From assembly GCA_030682135.1 (NCBI GenBank), contig JAUXQT010000086.1, positions 38,839-102,838 on the forward strand: a DNA stretch of 64,000 bases, given 5' to 3'. A program made the position numbers and the translations under genes. This stretch comes from Nitrospirota bacterium (GTDB lineage: Bacteria > Nitrospirota > Nitrospiria > Nitrospirales > Nitrospiraceae). Under the pieces are notes generated by a model. The model did not search any database and had not been told where the DNA came from. It saw nothing but the letters and a program-made list of their open reading frames with translations. This document shows positions 8,421 through 15,982 of the stretch, in pieces; positions within the stretch are counted from its first letter, which is position 1; each line of letters begins with the position of its first letter.

Positions 8421-8462
8421 TTCGTATCTCGCGGACGTTATTCATACTCCGCGAGATACGAA
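8421..8462. repeat. Perfect 15-bp inverted repeat, 12-nt loop
   Basis: Left arm ttcgtatctcgcgga (8421-8435) is the exact reverse complement of 8448-8462. It sits between the stop of the triheme cytochrome and the start of the DsrE gene, both read leftward. No T-tract follows on either strand, so it is not a simple intrinsic terminator; it could stabilise the 3' end of the cytochrome message or be a palindromic repeat. Confidence 0.9.
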
Positions 8463-8482
8463 CGACACTTCACAGATATTCC

Positions 8483-9493
8483 CTACTTCGGGCCTTTGAA
8501 GTTCGCTTTGAGATAGGCCATGACATCAGCCACACCCTGCTGCCCGAGGGTCAACCCCCAATAGGGCATGTTGGCTGACTTGCCCATCGCCGCTCCGCCG
8601 TGATTGACCATGTTGTAGAGATACTCGGTCGGCACCTCGCTGAAGTTGATATTGGCATGGATCGCCGGTTTCGGTTCGATCGTGGCCGCAGCCGGTCCAT
8701 CCCCTTTTCCGGCAGCCCCGTGGCACTGCATACAGTACTCTTTGTAAATCACCTTCCCCCGCCCGACACTGGCCTTTCCGAACTCCGGAGCCGTCCAGGG
8801 TTCATAGAACTTAAAGTCCGGAGCGCCCTGCACGGCCAGGAACCCGAGTACTGCGCGCAGTTGCGGCTCCGTCGCATCGGCAAGGAATTCGCCGCTATGC
8901 GGGGTGAAATCCTGCGGATTCTGGCCGAAGCGGAACAGCCAGTCCATGTTGTACCGTTGACCGGATTTCTCCAACGCCGCGCTCTGCTGCCCACCGATGA
9001 GTTTTCCGTTTTCCTCGATCGTATGGCAGCCGAGACAGGCATGCGCTTTAAAGGCCATGCCACCGAATGTCGCTTCGAATTTGGTGACCTTCGTCACGTC
9101 ATACGCGCCGACTTTCACCCGGGGATCTTTGTTGTTCTTGTCGAAGTAGTCGGCAATCGCATTCGCCTCGGTCTCGGTGACCACCGGATGCTTCACCGCC
9201 CCTTCACTGAGGTCCCAACGATAACCCTTCTGATAGAGCGGCGCTTCTTTCCCGGTCAGCCACCCAATCAACCAGGTCCGCTTATATTTGCTGCCTGCCC
9301 AGATGAGATCGGGCGCCCGCAAATTAAAGCGCGAGTCGGGCTGCCCCTCCAGGCGATGACATTGGACACAGGCCTGCTGGATCAGTTCCTTCGCCCGGGG
9401 CTGGTCGCTCCCGAAGAGCAGCTTTGGAGTGGACATCAGTCCCACCAACGTCAACAACGCGCCGCCAATGACAATCCCTTTCCGCAAATTCAT
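8483..9493 (-). CDS. Triheme cytochrome c
   Basis: A 336-residue exported protein. Start at 9493 has AAAGGAG and is followed by the signal peptide MNLRKGIVIGGALLTLVGL. Heme motifs CVQCH (42-46), CLGCH in the middle and CMQCH near residue 258 are visible. The first two-thirds is a paralogue of the diheme cytochrome at 3969-4658: both share APDLIWAG-KY and FGQNPQDF/FNQNPNDF. The last third is an added class I cytochrome domain with HGAAGKGDGPAA and a VADVMAYLKANF terminal helix. The fusion suggests a periplasmic wire; substrate, if any, unknown. It is 37 bp downstream of the SorB-like cytochrome gene. Confidence 0.88.
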   Translation of the reverse strand: MNLRKGIVIGGALLTLVGLMSTPKLLFGSDQPRAKELIQQACVQCHRLEGQPDSRFNLRAPDLIWAGSKYKRTWLIGWLTGKEAPLYQKGYRWDLSEGAVKHPVVTETEANAIADYFDKNNKDPRVKVGAYDVTKVTKFEATFGGMAFKAHACLGCHTIEENGKLIGGQQSAALEKSGQRYNMDWLFRFGQNPQDFTPHSGEFLADATEPQLRAVLGFLAVQGAPDFKFYEPWTAPEFGKASVGRGKVIYKEYCMQCHGAAGKGDGPAAATIEPKPAIHANINFSEVPTEYLYNMVNHGGAAMGKSANMPYWGLTLGQQGVADVMAYLKANFKGPK

Positions 9494-9530
9494 GACCGCT
9501 CCTTTCATCTGTAGTGAGGTCCTCTCACCG

Positions 9531-10262
9531 TTACTTCGACAACAACCATGCGTGCACATCGGCAATGTCCTGGTGGCTCAGCACCGAACCCCAGGCCGGC
9601 ATCGGCCCCCGTCCGTGCAGGACCGTCTCCCAGAACAGGTCCTCATGTTTCAGAATCGGATTCTTTGCCAGCTTCGGACCCATCCCACCCGTGGCCCCGG
9701 TCCCGTGGCAACCCTGGCAGTTATGCTCGAAGATACCGGCGCCTCTGGTGGCAACTCCCGTCACCGGACCTTCAGCCAGCGGCTCCTGCGTCAGCGGCTC
9801 TGCCTTCCTCAACTCACTGTCGAGCGGCGGCAGGTGATCCGGTGCACCGGGGTGATACCTCGCCGAGAGGTACCGCACGAGCAGGTCGGCCTCGTCGCTG
9901 GAAATCTCCGCACCCCAATGTTTCATTTTCTCAACCGTGGCTTCCCATCGCGCGCGAGGCAACCGCTGCTGCGCAACAAGATCAGGACTGTGGCAGACGG
10001 AACAACGCGCGATGATCAATCCCTCAGCACGAGGCGCCAGTGCCGCACTCACCGTGGCCAGATCCTCCTCCTGCGCCGCCGTCACAACGACCAGACCCGC
10101 CATGATGATGGCCGCCGACAGCATGGCAACGGAGAGAGAGAATGCTGAAAAAGGTCTTCCAGCAAGGCCGCAGCGAGCGATAGCCCGAGGCGTACGTTTC
10201 ATGTACGTTGAGGGCTTGAGCGAAGCGAGAACGAAGCTGGAAGCCTTTTGCAGCGTTCTCAT
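9531..10262 (-). CDS. Diheme cytochrome c, SorB/SoxD-like partner of the adjacent molybdoenzyme
   Basis: A diheme cytochrome with CSVCH and CQGCH motifs and terminal class I helix ADVHAWLLSK; about 135 residues separate the signal region from the end. The start is uncertain. The ATG at 10262 overlaps the stop of the sulfite-dehydrogenase-like gene (ATGA), which argues for translational coupling and gives 243 residues, but the first 40 residues are encoded by an 86-bp palindromic repeat (10157-10242). The ATG at 10124 (MLSAAIIMAGL) would give a minimal signal segment without a ribosome site. I infer that the repeat inserted in frame into the leader region. Pairing with a sulfite-oxidase-family protein mirrors SorAB and SoxCD. 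Confidence 0.78.
   Translation of the reverse strand: MRTLQKASSFVLASLKPSTYMKRTPRAIARCGLAGRPFSAFSLSVAMLSAAIIMAGLVVVTAAQEEDLATVSAALAPRAEGLIIARCSVCHSPDLVAQQRLPRARWEATVEKMKHWGAEISSDEADLLVRYLSARYHPGAPDHLPPLDSELRKAEPLTQEPLAEGPVTGVATRGAGIFEHNCQGCHGTGATGGMGPKLAKNPILKHEDLFWETVLHGRGPMPAWGSVLSHQDIADVHAWLLSK
10157..10242. repeat. 86-bp palindromic repeat, copy 1
   Basis: Begins ttccagcaaggccgcagcga and ends gctggaa, with nested inner stems (agccc/gggct and cgtac/gtacg). Copy 2 lies at 43151-43236. Outer parts are identical in the two copies while inner stem bases differ on both arms so that pairing is kept. Copy 1 is inside the open frame of the SorB-like cytochrome gene. Confidence 0.92.
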
Positions 10263-11437
10263 GCCGTCACCGTCACCGATACGCGATCCCACCCGTTCCA
10301 CAAAAATCCGCTCGGATTCCAGGGTGTCATGGCCGACTGCTGCTCTCCGCTGGCATCCGCCGCGCGGCAGAGAATCGTGAACGCGCCTGCCGTCTTCGCC
10401 TTCCAGACCAACTGCCATTGCCTCCATGCGTAAGGGCGATCTTCACCTACCAGCCTCGCCGGCTCCCACGTCTTCCCCTCGTCAAAGGACACCTCGACCT
10501 TCACGACCTTCACCTCTCCACTCCACGCCATACCTTGAATGGTCACGGGACCGGACTTCACGGTCTCACCCTCTTGCGGCGCAGCGATGAGCGACTTCAC
10601 CACCATCCCTTCCACGGGGGCCGAAGGAACGTTGGGTGTCGTCCCGGACTCCACAGGCTGCGTCGGGACCCGATAGGCCGTCTGCATGTAGTAGCCCTGC
10701 GACTCTTCCGCCTGCACCGTGATCTCCGTCAGCCACTTCATACAGGAGTCCGCCATCCAGCCAGGCGTGATCACTCGCAATGGCGCGCCATGCAAGAGCG
10801 GCAGGGGACGCCCGTTCATTTCATAGGCGAGAATTGTATCCGGATGAAGCGCTTTCTCCAGCGGAATACTTCTGGTAAACAGCGGCACAGAGGCCACGAC
10901 AGGCCGATCCGCTCCTTGCAGTTGCACATGCCGCGCGCCGGCTTGAACCCCGGCCTTCGCCAAGAGATCTCGCAGCCGCACCCCGGTCCATTCTGCGTTC
11001 CCGACTGCGCCCCGTTCCCATTGCACGCCGGGAACTTTGGGCCGATGAAATGCGCGACCGTTGCCGCTGCATTGAACGACCGCCGTGATGGTCACGGCGT
11101 CCATCTGACGCAGGTCTTTCAGCGTAAATTCCTGCGATCGTTCAACCAGGCCACCCACACGAAGCGTCCAATTGGCCTCGGAGATTGCGTCAGGCGGCGG
11201 TGGGCCGAAATGACTCCGCACGAAGAAACGATGGTTGGGCGTCAGGAACGGTCTGAATTCTCGCACCGGCGTTTCGGCATCGAAGGGCCTGGCCACCCGG
11301 ACCGTCAACGGCCCAGATTCGTTCCTCGCCGGCTCTTCCCCGGCTGCCTGCACGACAGGAACCTGCCGATTGACGATCACGGCTACTCCAAGCCCTTGAA
11401 GCAGCCGTCCGAGCAATGAACGCCGTGAGAGAGTCAT
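10259..11437 (-). CDS. Sulfite-oxidase-family molybdoenzyme (SorA/SoxC-like)
   Basis: A 392-residue molybdopterin enzyme exported by Tat: the N-terminus has SRRSLLGRLLQ and a hydrophobic stretch ending VVQAAG. The Moco domain (about 45-270) shows FFVRSHFGPPPPD, VVQCSGNGRAF with the molybdenum-ligand Cys123, and LLHGAPLRVITPGW; the C-terminal Mo-co dimerisation domain contains WSGEVKVVKVEVSFDEGKTW. Sequence order fits sulfite dehydrogenases SorA and SoxC. Nitrate reductases of the same superfamily are the alternative. Overlap with the downstream diheme cytochrome (ATGA) and with OsmC upstream (ATGA) indicates one operon. The start was chosen for the Tat motif and GGAGG. Confidence 0.85.
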   Translation of the reverse strand: MTLSRRSLLGRLLQGLGVAVIVNRQVPVVQAAGEEPARNESGPLTVRVARPFDAETPVREFRPFLTPNHRFFVRSHFGPPPPDAISEANWTLRVGGLVERSQEFTLKDLRQMDAVTITAVVQCSGNGRAFHRPKVPGVQWERGAVGNAEWTGVRLRDLLAKAGVQAGARHVQLQGADRPVVASVPLFTRSIPLEKALHPDTILAYEMNGRPLPLLHGAPLRVITPGWMADSCMKWLTEITVQAEESQGYYMQTAYRVPTQPVESGTTPNVPSAPVEGMVVKSLIAAPQEGETVKSGPVTIQGMAWSGEVKVVKVEVSFDEGKTWEPARLVGEDRPYAWRQWQLVWKAKTAGAFTILCRAADASGEQQSAMTPWNPSGFLWNGWDRVSVTVTA

Positions 11438-11871
11438 GGGGTGATCGTTCCTCCTGATGGCTGGCTCCCCACATGGCTGTGCGGATTCAGCGTAATCGCT
11501 ATGTTCGGCGCAACCGTCAGCGACTGATGGACGGTGCAGGCATGCGCAACTTTCAACAAACGTTCTTTGAGATCCGGCGTCAGACGGTGAGGAAGATGGA
11601 TCGCCAGAGCCATCGCGCCGACACGATGCGGGCCCTCGGCCATCGTCCACTCGGCATCGATCTTCAGCCCGTCCTGAGGGATGTCGTGGCGCGCGCAAAA
11701 CTGCCCGACAAAATACCCGACGCAACTGGCCACCGATCCGACAAACAGTTCGACGGGACTCATCCCGGCATCCTGCCCGCCATCGTCTGCCGGTTGATCC
11801 GTGACGATGCGATGTGTGCCGCTCGTGATGTTGTAGCGCATCCCGCCATGGTATGAAGCTGTGAGTTTCAT
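11434..11871 (-). CDS. OsmC/Ohr-family protein
   Basis: A 145-residue cytosolic protein of the OsmC superfamily. Start at 11871 has GAGGAGGG upstream. Family landmarks: beta strands MKLTASYHGGMRYNI, the helix with MSPVELFVGSVASCVGYFV carrying the first redox Cys, and AHACTVHQSL carrying the second. Members reduce organic peroxides with the two Cys or act as thiol-handling proteins. Coupling to a sulfite-dehydrogenase-like gene suggests a sulfur-thiol function, by context only. A second OsmC protein (24136-24570) is encoded beside the exported DsrE protein. Confidence 0.85.
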   Translation of the reverse strand: MKLTASYHGGMRYNITSGTHRIVTDQPADDGGQDAGMSPVELFVGSVASCVGYFVGQFCARHDIPQDGLKIDAEWTMAEGPHRVGAMALAIHLPHRLTPDLKERLLKVAHACTVHQSLTVAPNIAITLNPHSHVGSQPSGGTITP

Positions 11872-11906
11872 GTCGCCCTCCTCGCAGAGGCCCTCGTCCG
11901 AAGAAA

Positions 11907-12030
11907 AGAGCATATAGCGTATGGCTTATGGCGAGGAACCAGAGCTGGAACTACCGAAACCAATGATCGACGCCTCGTCTCGACAGACGATGGCTTTTCC
12001 ATGCCATCAGCTATAAGCCATACGCTCTTA
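11907..12030. repeat. Inverted repeat of the gctata-agccatacgc family
   Basis: The segment at 11907-11931 (core gcgtatggcttat) is inverted at 12004-12030 (core ataagccatacgc). The right arm continues into cttatcccccaagat, shared with 42291-42305, where a similar repeat sits between the MCE and MlaF genes. Related half-copies occur near 24585. No coding role is seen; it is an intergenic palindromic repeat. Confidence 0.8.
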
Positions 12031-12053
12031 TCCCCCAAGATACGCCTCATGCG

Positions 12054-12893
12054 CTAATACGGCGAGTCCGCAGGCTTTCCGCCCTTCGGCCAATCATTCG
12101 TTTTGCCGGGAAAATCCGGACGCGGTTGCGCGTTGATAAATGCTGCGACGTCGTAGGCATCGTCATCCGACAGGGTCCAACCCCAGCCACGCGGCATGTT
12201 CGATTTGATAAAGGCGGCGGCAACGCTCACCCGCGCCATGCCTGCGGCAATGTTGTAAGACTTCGGTCCCCAAACCGGCGGCCCCGACATCGTTCCCAGG
12301 CCATCGGAGCCGTGACAGAAGGCACATTTGTTCGCAAATATCTTCTTCCCGTTGGCTGGATCGAGTGGCCTCCGTGAGTCAATGTGCTGGAGTCCCCTCC
12401 AGGGAATGGTCGCGCCTTGCGGTACTCCCTCAGAAAGCCAGGTGATATAGGCCACGATGGCCTGCATCTTGGAACTGTCCGGCGGAAGGGCTCGCCCATT
12501 GAGGCTCCGCTCAAAACACTCGTTGATGCGGTCTGCCAACGTATTCACCTTCGCGTTGCGGGAGCGGTACAGGGGATAAACTGACGCAAGGCCGACAAAT
12601 GAGGCTGCATTTGGATTGAGTCCGCCATCAAGGTGACAGTTGGTACAATTGAGGCGGTTGCCAACATAGGGCCGGCCATATTCCTGAGTATTGACGACAA
12701 TCTCATAGCCAAGCCTGATCTGTTCGCCGAGCCGACTTCCTGGAATGGTCTCCGGAGAGGGCGGAGCGAACTCGATCACGGCACGGTCGGTTCGGTCTGC
12801 CCCGTGAAACTCCTCGGTCTGAACCCGAGCCGTCTCGCCGGCACAGCTCACGAGCATAGTCATCCCAAGCACCATCGACAACAGCCACATCAT
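12054..12893 (-). CDS. TsdA-like diheme cytochrome c lipoprotein
   Basis: A 279-residue diheme cytochrome with lipobox LVSC (Cys17), so anchored at the periplasmic face. Heme motifs are CTNCH (83-87) and CAFCH (190-194). After the first heme comes RINECFERSLNG with Cys126, the placement of the Cys axial ligand in thiosulfate dehydrogenase TsdA, and KSNMPRG gives a probable Met ligand for heme 2. TsdA interconverts thiosulfate and tetrathionate. The residue pattern is seen; the activity is inferred. Start at 12893 has AGGGGAGAG; the earlier in-frame ATG at 12911 does not. Confidence 0.75.
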   Translation of the reverse strand: MMWLLSMVLGMTMLVSCAGETARVQTEEFHGADRTDRAVIEFAPPSPETIPGSRLGEQIRLGYEIVVNTQEYGRPYVGNRLNCTNCHLDGGLNPNAASFVGLASVYPLYRSRNAKVNTLADRINECFERSLNGRALPPDSSKMQAIVAYITWLSEGVPQGATIPWRGLQHIDSRRPLDPANGKKIFANKCAFCHGSDGLGTMSGPPVWGPKSYNIAAGMARVSVAAAFIKSNMPRGWGWTLSDDDAYDVAAFINAQPRPDFPGKTNDWPKGGKPADSPY

Positions 12894-13196
12894 ATCTCTC
12901 CCCTGTGCCAAGACCGTGCCACTAGCGTTGACAATGTACCTGCTGTTTTTACCATTAAATCAATCGATTAGACATCAGAACCCATTTCTACTGGAGCGAA
13001 AAGCCACAGGGCCGACTCCAGACTTGTTGCCGGATGCCACAGGGGCCAGGCACGTGGCAAGGGGCAAGGGGCGAAGAGCCAGAGGCAAGAAGTGAAAGAG
13101 ACAACATCCCTTCATTATTTCCCCTTGCCTCTGGCCACGCGCTCCTCGCCAAACCAAGGGGCGCTTACGGCAGAAGCGCCCCCTGGATGGCCTAGA
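12894..13196. repeat. Intergenic stretch with inverted repeat of the ccagaggcaag family
   Basis: About 300 bp with no gene. It contains a 12-bp exact inverted repeat gccagaggcaag (13078-13089) and cttgcctctggc (13124-13135), flanked by more aggggcaagg copies. Similar aggcaagaggcaag tracts flank the formylglycine-generating-enzyme-like gene at 57596-58552. Confidence 0.75.
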
Positions 13197-14519
13197 TTAG
13201 GACGGGGTTCGCTTGAGGCTCAGCATGTAGCTCGTCAGATCGTTAACTTGCTTGTCGTCCAGGGGAAATTTCGGCATGAACGACCCCGGCGATACCGACT
13301 GAGGATCGCGAAAATGTTTCAAATGCCATTCACGGTCAGGCCTCCCGTCGCCGACATAGGACAACTCCGGCCCCACGGCACCGCCTTCACCGTGAATGCG
13401 ATGACAGCCGATGCAGCCGAATTGCTGATAGAGCGCCTGCCCCCTGGCGAGAGCCGGATCCACACGCGGCACGGCATAGAGATTCCTGATCGAGAGGCCC
13501 AGTAACGAAAAGACCACGAGAAGAAACAGCAGCCCCGAGACCAGCGCAGCAGGACGCTTAATCGGATTGCGCACCGGATTCCTGTCGATGAAGGGCCAGA
13601 AGAAGAGGCCGAGAACCACGACCATCGGCAGCACCCAGGTCGCCAGCGGCTCCAACGGTCCATGCACGTATTTCAGTAATTCGTAATAGAAGAGGAAATA
13701 CCATTCCGGCACCGGCACGAAACTGGTATCGGACGGGTTCGCCTTGTCGGTCAAGGGGAAAGGCACCAGCAGCGCGAGACTCGCCAAAACCGCGAACACC
13801 GCTAACATGACGACAGCGTCCATATAGACCTGCCGCGGATAGAAGGTTTCGCGGCCGAGCGATGCCCGCTCATCGGTCCAGGGTCCGGCCGGGCCCACAC
13901 GCCGCAGAATGAAGAGATGGGCGGCGATCAAGGTGACGAGGATCGCCGGCAGAAACAAGACATGGACGGCAAAGAACCGTGACAAGGTGAGCGCCCCCAA
14001 CAATTCTCCGCCCCGCATGACCTTCATCAGGAACTCTCCGACCAGCGGAACCGTGCCCACCATATTGAGCCCGATCTGGGTCGCCCAATAGGCCGTCTGA
14101 TCCCACGGCAGCAAATACCCGGTGAAGGCAAACGCCATCACGATGAGAAAGAGCACGACGCCGACCATCCACATGACTTCGCGAGGCGACTTGTACGCCC
14201 CGTACAAGAATGTCTGGAGCATATGCAGCCCGATCGCGACCACCATCCCTGAAGCCCCCCAATGGTGGAGCCCGCGCACGAATGCGCCGAACGTGACCTG
14301 CTCTTCAATGAACTGAATACTGTCGTAGGCGTGATCGGGCGTCGGAGCATAATAGATGGCGAGAAACATGCCGGTCACGGCTTGGAGCAGGAAGAGAAAG
14401 AGCGTCGCCGAGCCGAACACATAGATCCAGCTGGCGCCGCCGGGGATCGGCTCGTCGAGCAGGGTCCGTTCGACCGGCTTGAGGTTCAAGCGGCGGTCAA
14501 GCCATTTGTAGATTCGCAT
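13197..14519 (-). CDS. Cytochrome b (bc complex) fused to a C-terminal cytochrome c domain
   Basis: A 440-residue integral membrane subunit of a quinol:cytochrome c oxidoreductase. Heme b ligands His85/His99 and His186/His201 have spacings of 14 and 15, the b6-type pattern. The Qo motif is PEWY (271-274) and transmembrane helices continue to about residue 345. A class I c domain follows with CIGCH (369-373) and terminal helix VNDLTSYMLSLK, with Met in GSFMPKFP. It thus fuses full-length cytochrome b with one c heme, which could replace cytochrome c1. The start MRIYKWLDRR fits the family. The Rieske subunit is directly upstream. Confidence 0.9.
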   Translation of the reverse strand: MRIYKWLDRRLNLKPVERTLLDEPIPGGASWIYVFGSATLFLFLLQAVTGMFLAIYYAPTPDHAYDSIQFIEEQVTFGAFVRGLHHWGASGMVVAIGLHMLQTFLYGAYKSPREVMWMVGVVLFLIVMAFAFTGYLLPWDQTAYWATQIGLNMVGTVPLVGEFLMKVMRGGELLGALTLSRFFAVHVLFLPAILVTLIAAHLFILRRVGPAGPWTDERASLGRETFYPRQVYMDAVVMLAVFAVLASLALLVPFPLTDKANPSDTSFVPVPEWYFLFYYELLKYVHGPLEPLATWVLPMVVVLGLFFWPFIDRNPVRNPIKRPAALVSGLLFLLVVFSLLGLSIRNLYAVPRVDPALARGQALYQQFGCIGCHRIHGEGGAVGPELSYVGDGRPDREWHLKHFRDPQSVSPGSFMPKFPLDDKQVNDLTSYMLSLKRTPS

Positions 14520-14597
14520 CAGAATGCTCCGGGCTAGAGGCATGCGGCTAAGGGCGAGTGGTAGGATTTCCCGAACCCCTCTAGCCGCTCGCCAATT

Positions 14598-15143
14598 TCA
14601 CAGTTCCACCGGCTTCGACAAGCCAGACTTGAACTCTTTGTACATGACCAGCAATCGTCCTTCTTCGATTTTTGTCGGCAAGCGGTCCAGCGCACGAGGG
14701 GCCGGGCCGGCCAACACCGCTCCGGTCACATCATAAACGCTGCCATGGCAGGGGCATTTGAACTTCCGGTCCGTCGTATCCCAGTGGTAGCCGCAGCCCA
14801 GATGCGTGCAGAGCGGCGCAAACACGGTGACGGCTCCGTCCGGATGTTTGACTGCCCAAACTGCCTTCTGGGTTTTGGCCTCCAGGTAGCCGTCTCTGAC
14901 GATCGTCACATACTCAAGTTGTGACGGCTCCCCCTGCGGCAAACTATCGACCTGACCGACCTCAACCCACGATTGAGCCCTGCGCTTCAGCGCTGGTGAG
15001 ATCACATACCCGGCCAAGGGAATCGCCAGCCCGAGCCCGATCAGGCCTGCCGCCACCTTCGTCACCCAGCCGAAAAACGTCCGCCTCGAACCGACAGGGG
15101 TGTGGTCCCCTCCCTCTTCAAGGCCTCCCTGTTGCTCACTCAC
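14598..15143 (-). CDS. Rieske iron-sulfur protein
   Basis: A 181-residue Rieske subunit of the bc-type complex. I infer a GTG start at 15143 because GGAGGACT lies just upstream and it overlaps the TauE stop by GTGA; the open frame further upstream reads antisense-like sequence. One N-terminal transmembrane helix (FFGWVTKVAAGLIGLGLAI) is followed by the [2Fe-2S] domain with CTHLGC and CPCHGS motifs. It lies 78 bp upstream of the cytochrome b/c gene and completes the minimal quinol oxidase core. Confidence 0.92.
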   Translation of the reverse strand: MSEQQGGLEEGGDHTPVGSRRTFFGWVTKVAAGLIGLGLAIPLAGYVISPALKRRAQSWVEVGQVDSLPQGEPSQLEYVTIVRDGYLEAKTQKAVWAVKHPDGAVTVFAPLCTHLGCGYHWDTTDRKFKCPCHGSVYDVTGAVLAGPAPRALDRLPTKIEEGRLLVMYKEFKSGLSKPVEL

Positions 15144-15943
15144 AATAGTCCTCCGTTGATCTTCCAGAGATTGTGGCCGATGAGGATCGCTGCGACCGCC
15201 CATGCGACGACGGCAAAGGCTCTGGTTAACAGCCTGGGGGAGAGAGCACGACTCACCTGTCTCCCGGCCAGCATTCCGATAGCGGCGCCGGCAATCAAGA
15301 ACGAGAGGACGCGCAGATCCATCGGAACCAGACGAGCATATGCGGCGACTCCTGTCAGGGCAATCAGCGTAATGATGAACAGGGAAGTCCCCACCGCCAC
15401 CCGCATCGGAAACCCGAGCAACAGCGTCAGCGCCGGCACAATCACAAACCCTCCTCCTACCCCGAAGAATCCGGTCAACAGGCCGACCACCAGTCCGATC
15501 CCGCTCACTTTCACCCAACAGGTCCGCGGAAACAGATCCGCGCAGATGCTCCGTTCCTCAGGATCCTCCCGCAAGGTCGTGCGCCACCACATCTGTCCGG
15601 CCGCCACAATCATCAGCAGGCCGAAGAGTAGGAGCGTGATTTCCTCCCGTACGAGCCGATGGCTTACGGAGCCCAGCCACCCGCCGATCATACCGGTGCC
15701 GCTCAGGAGTAGCGCCGCCTTCACCTTGACGAGGCCGGACTGAAACGATTCGATGGCGCCGATGGAGGCGGCGGCAGCGACGAGCGCGAGTGAAAGACTC
15801 ACGGCTTCCTGCAGGCTCGTCCCGAGCACATAGACCAGAAGGGGAATTGCGATCAGCGATCCGCCGCTCCCCGTGACGCCCAGCGAGAGACCCACCAGGC
15901 TTCCCACCAAGACAGCAAGGATCGCTGGATCGCCGCCCGTCAT
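15140..15943 (-). CDS. TauE/SafE family permease
   Basis: A 267-residue membrane protein with about eight helices in two repeats. Each repeat begins with a Gly-rich signature: GSLVGLSLGVTGSGGSLIAIP and LLTGFFGVGGGFVIVPAL, as in TauE/SafE proteins that export sulfite, sulfoacetate or related organosulfur anions. It overlaps the Rieske gene by 4 bp. In a window with sulfite-dehydrogenase-like, TsdA-like and SQR genes a sulfur-anion exporter would make sense; specificity cannot be read from sequence. Confidence 0.88.
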   Translation of the reverse strand: MTGGDPAILAVLVGSLVGLSLGVTGSGGSLIAIPLLVYVLGTSLQEAVSLSLALVAAAASIGAIESFQSGLVKVKAALLLSGTGMIGGWLGSVSHRLVREEITLLLFGLLMIVAAGQMWWRTTLREDPEERSICADLFPRTCWVKVSGIGLVVGLLTGFFGVGGGFVIVPALTLLLGFPMRVAVGTSLFIITLIALTGVAAYARLVPMDLRVLSFLIAGAAIGMLAGRQVSRALSPRLLTRAFAVVAWAVAAILIGHNLWKINGGLL

Positions 15944-15982
15944 GCGTCTCTTCTTGTGAGGCTCATGAAACCCACGATACGG

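Noticed and set aside
8421..8462. Calling the 15-bp inverted repeat an intrinsic terminator
   Set aside because: No T-tract on either strand after the stem.
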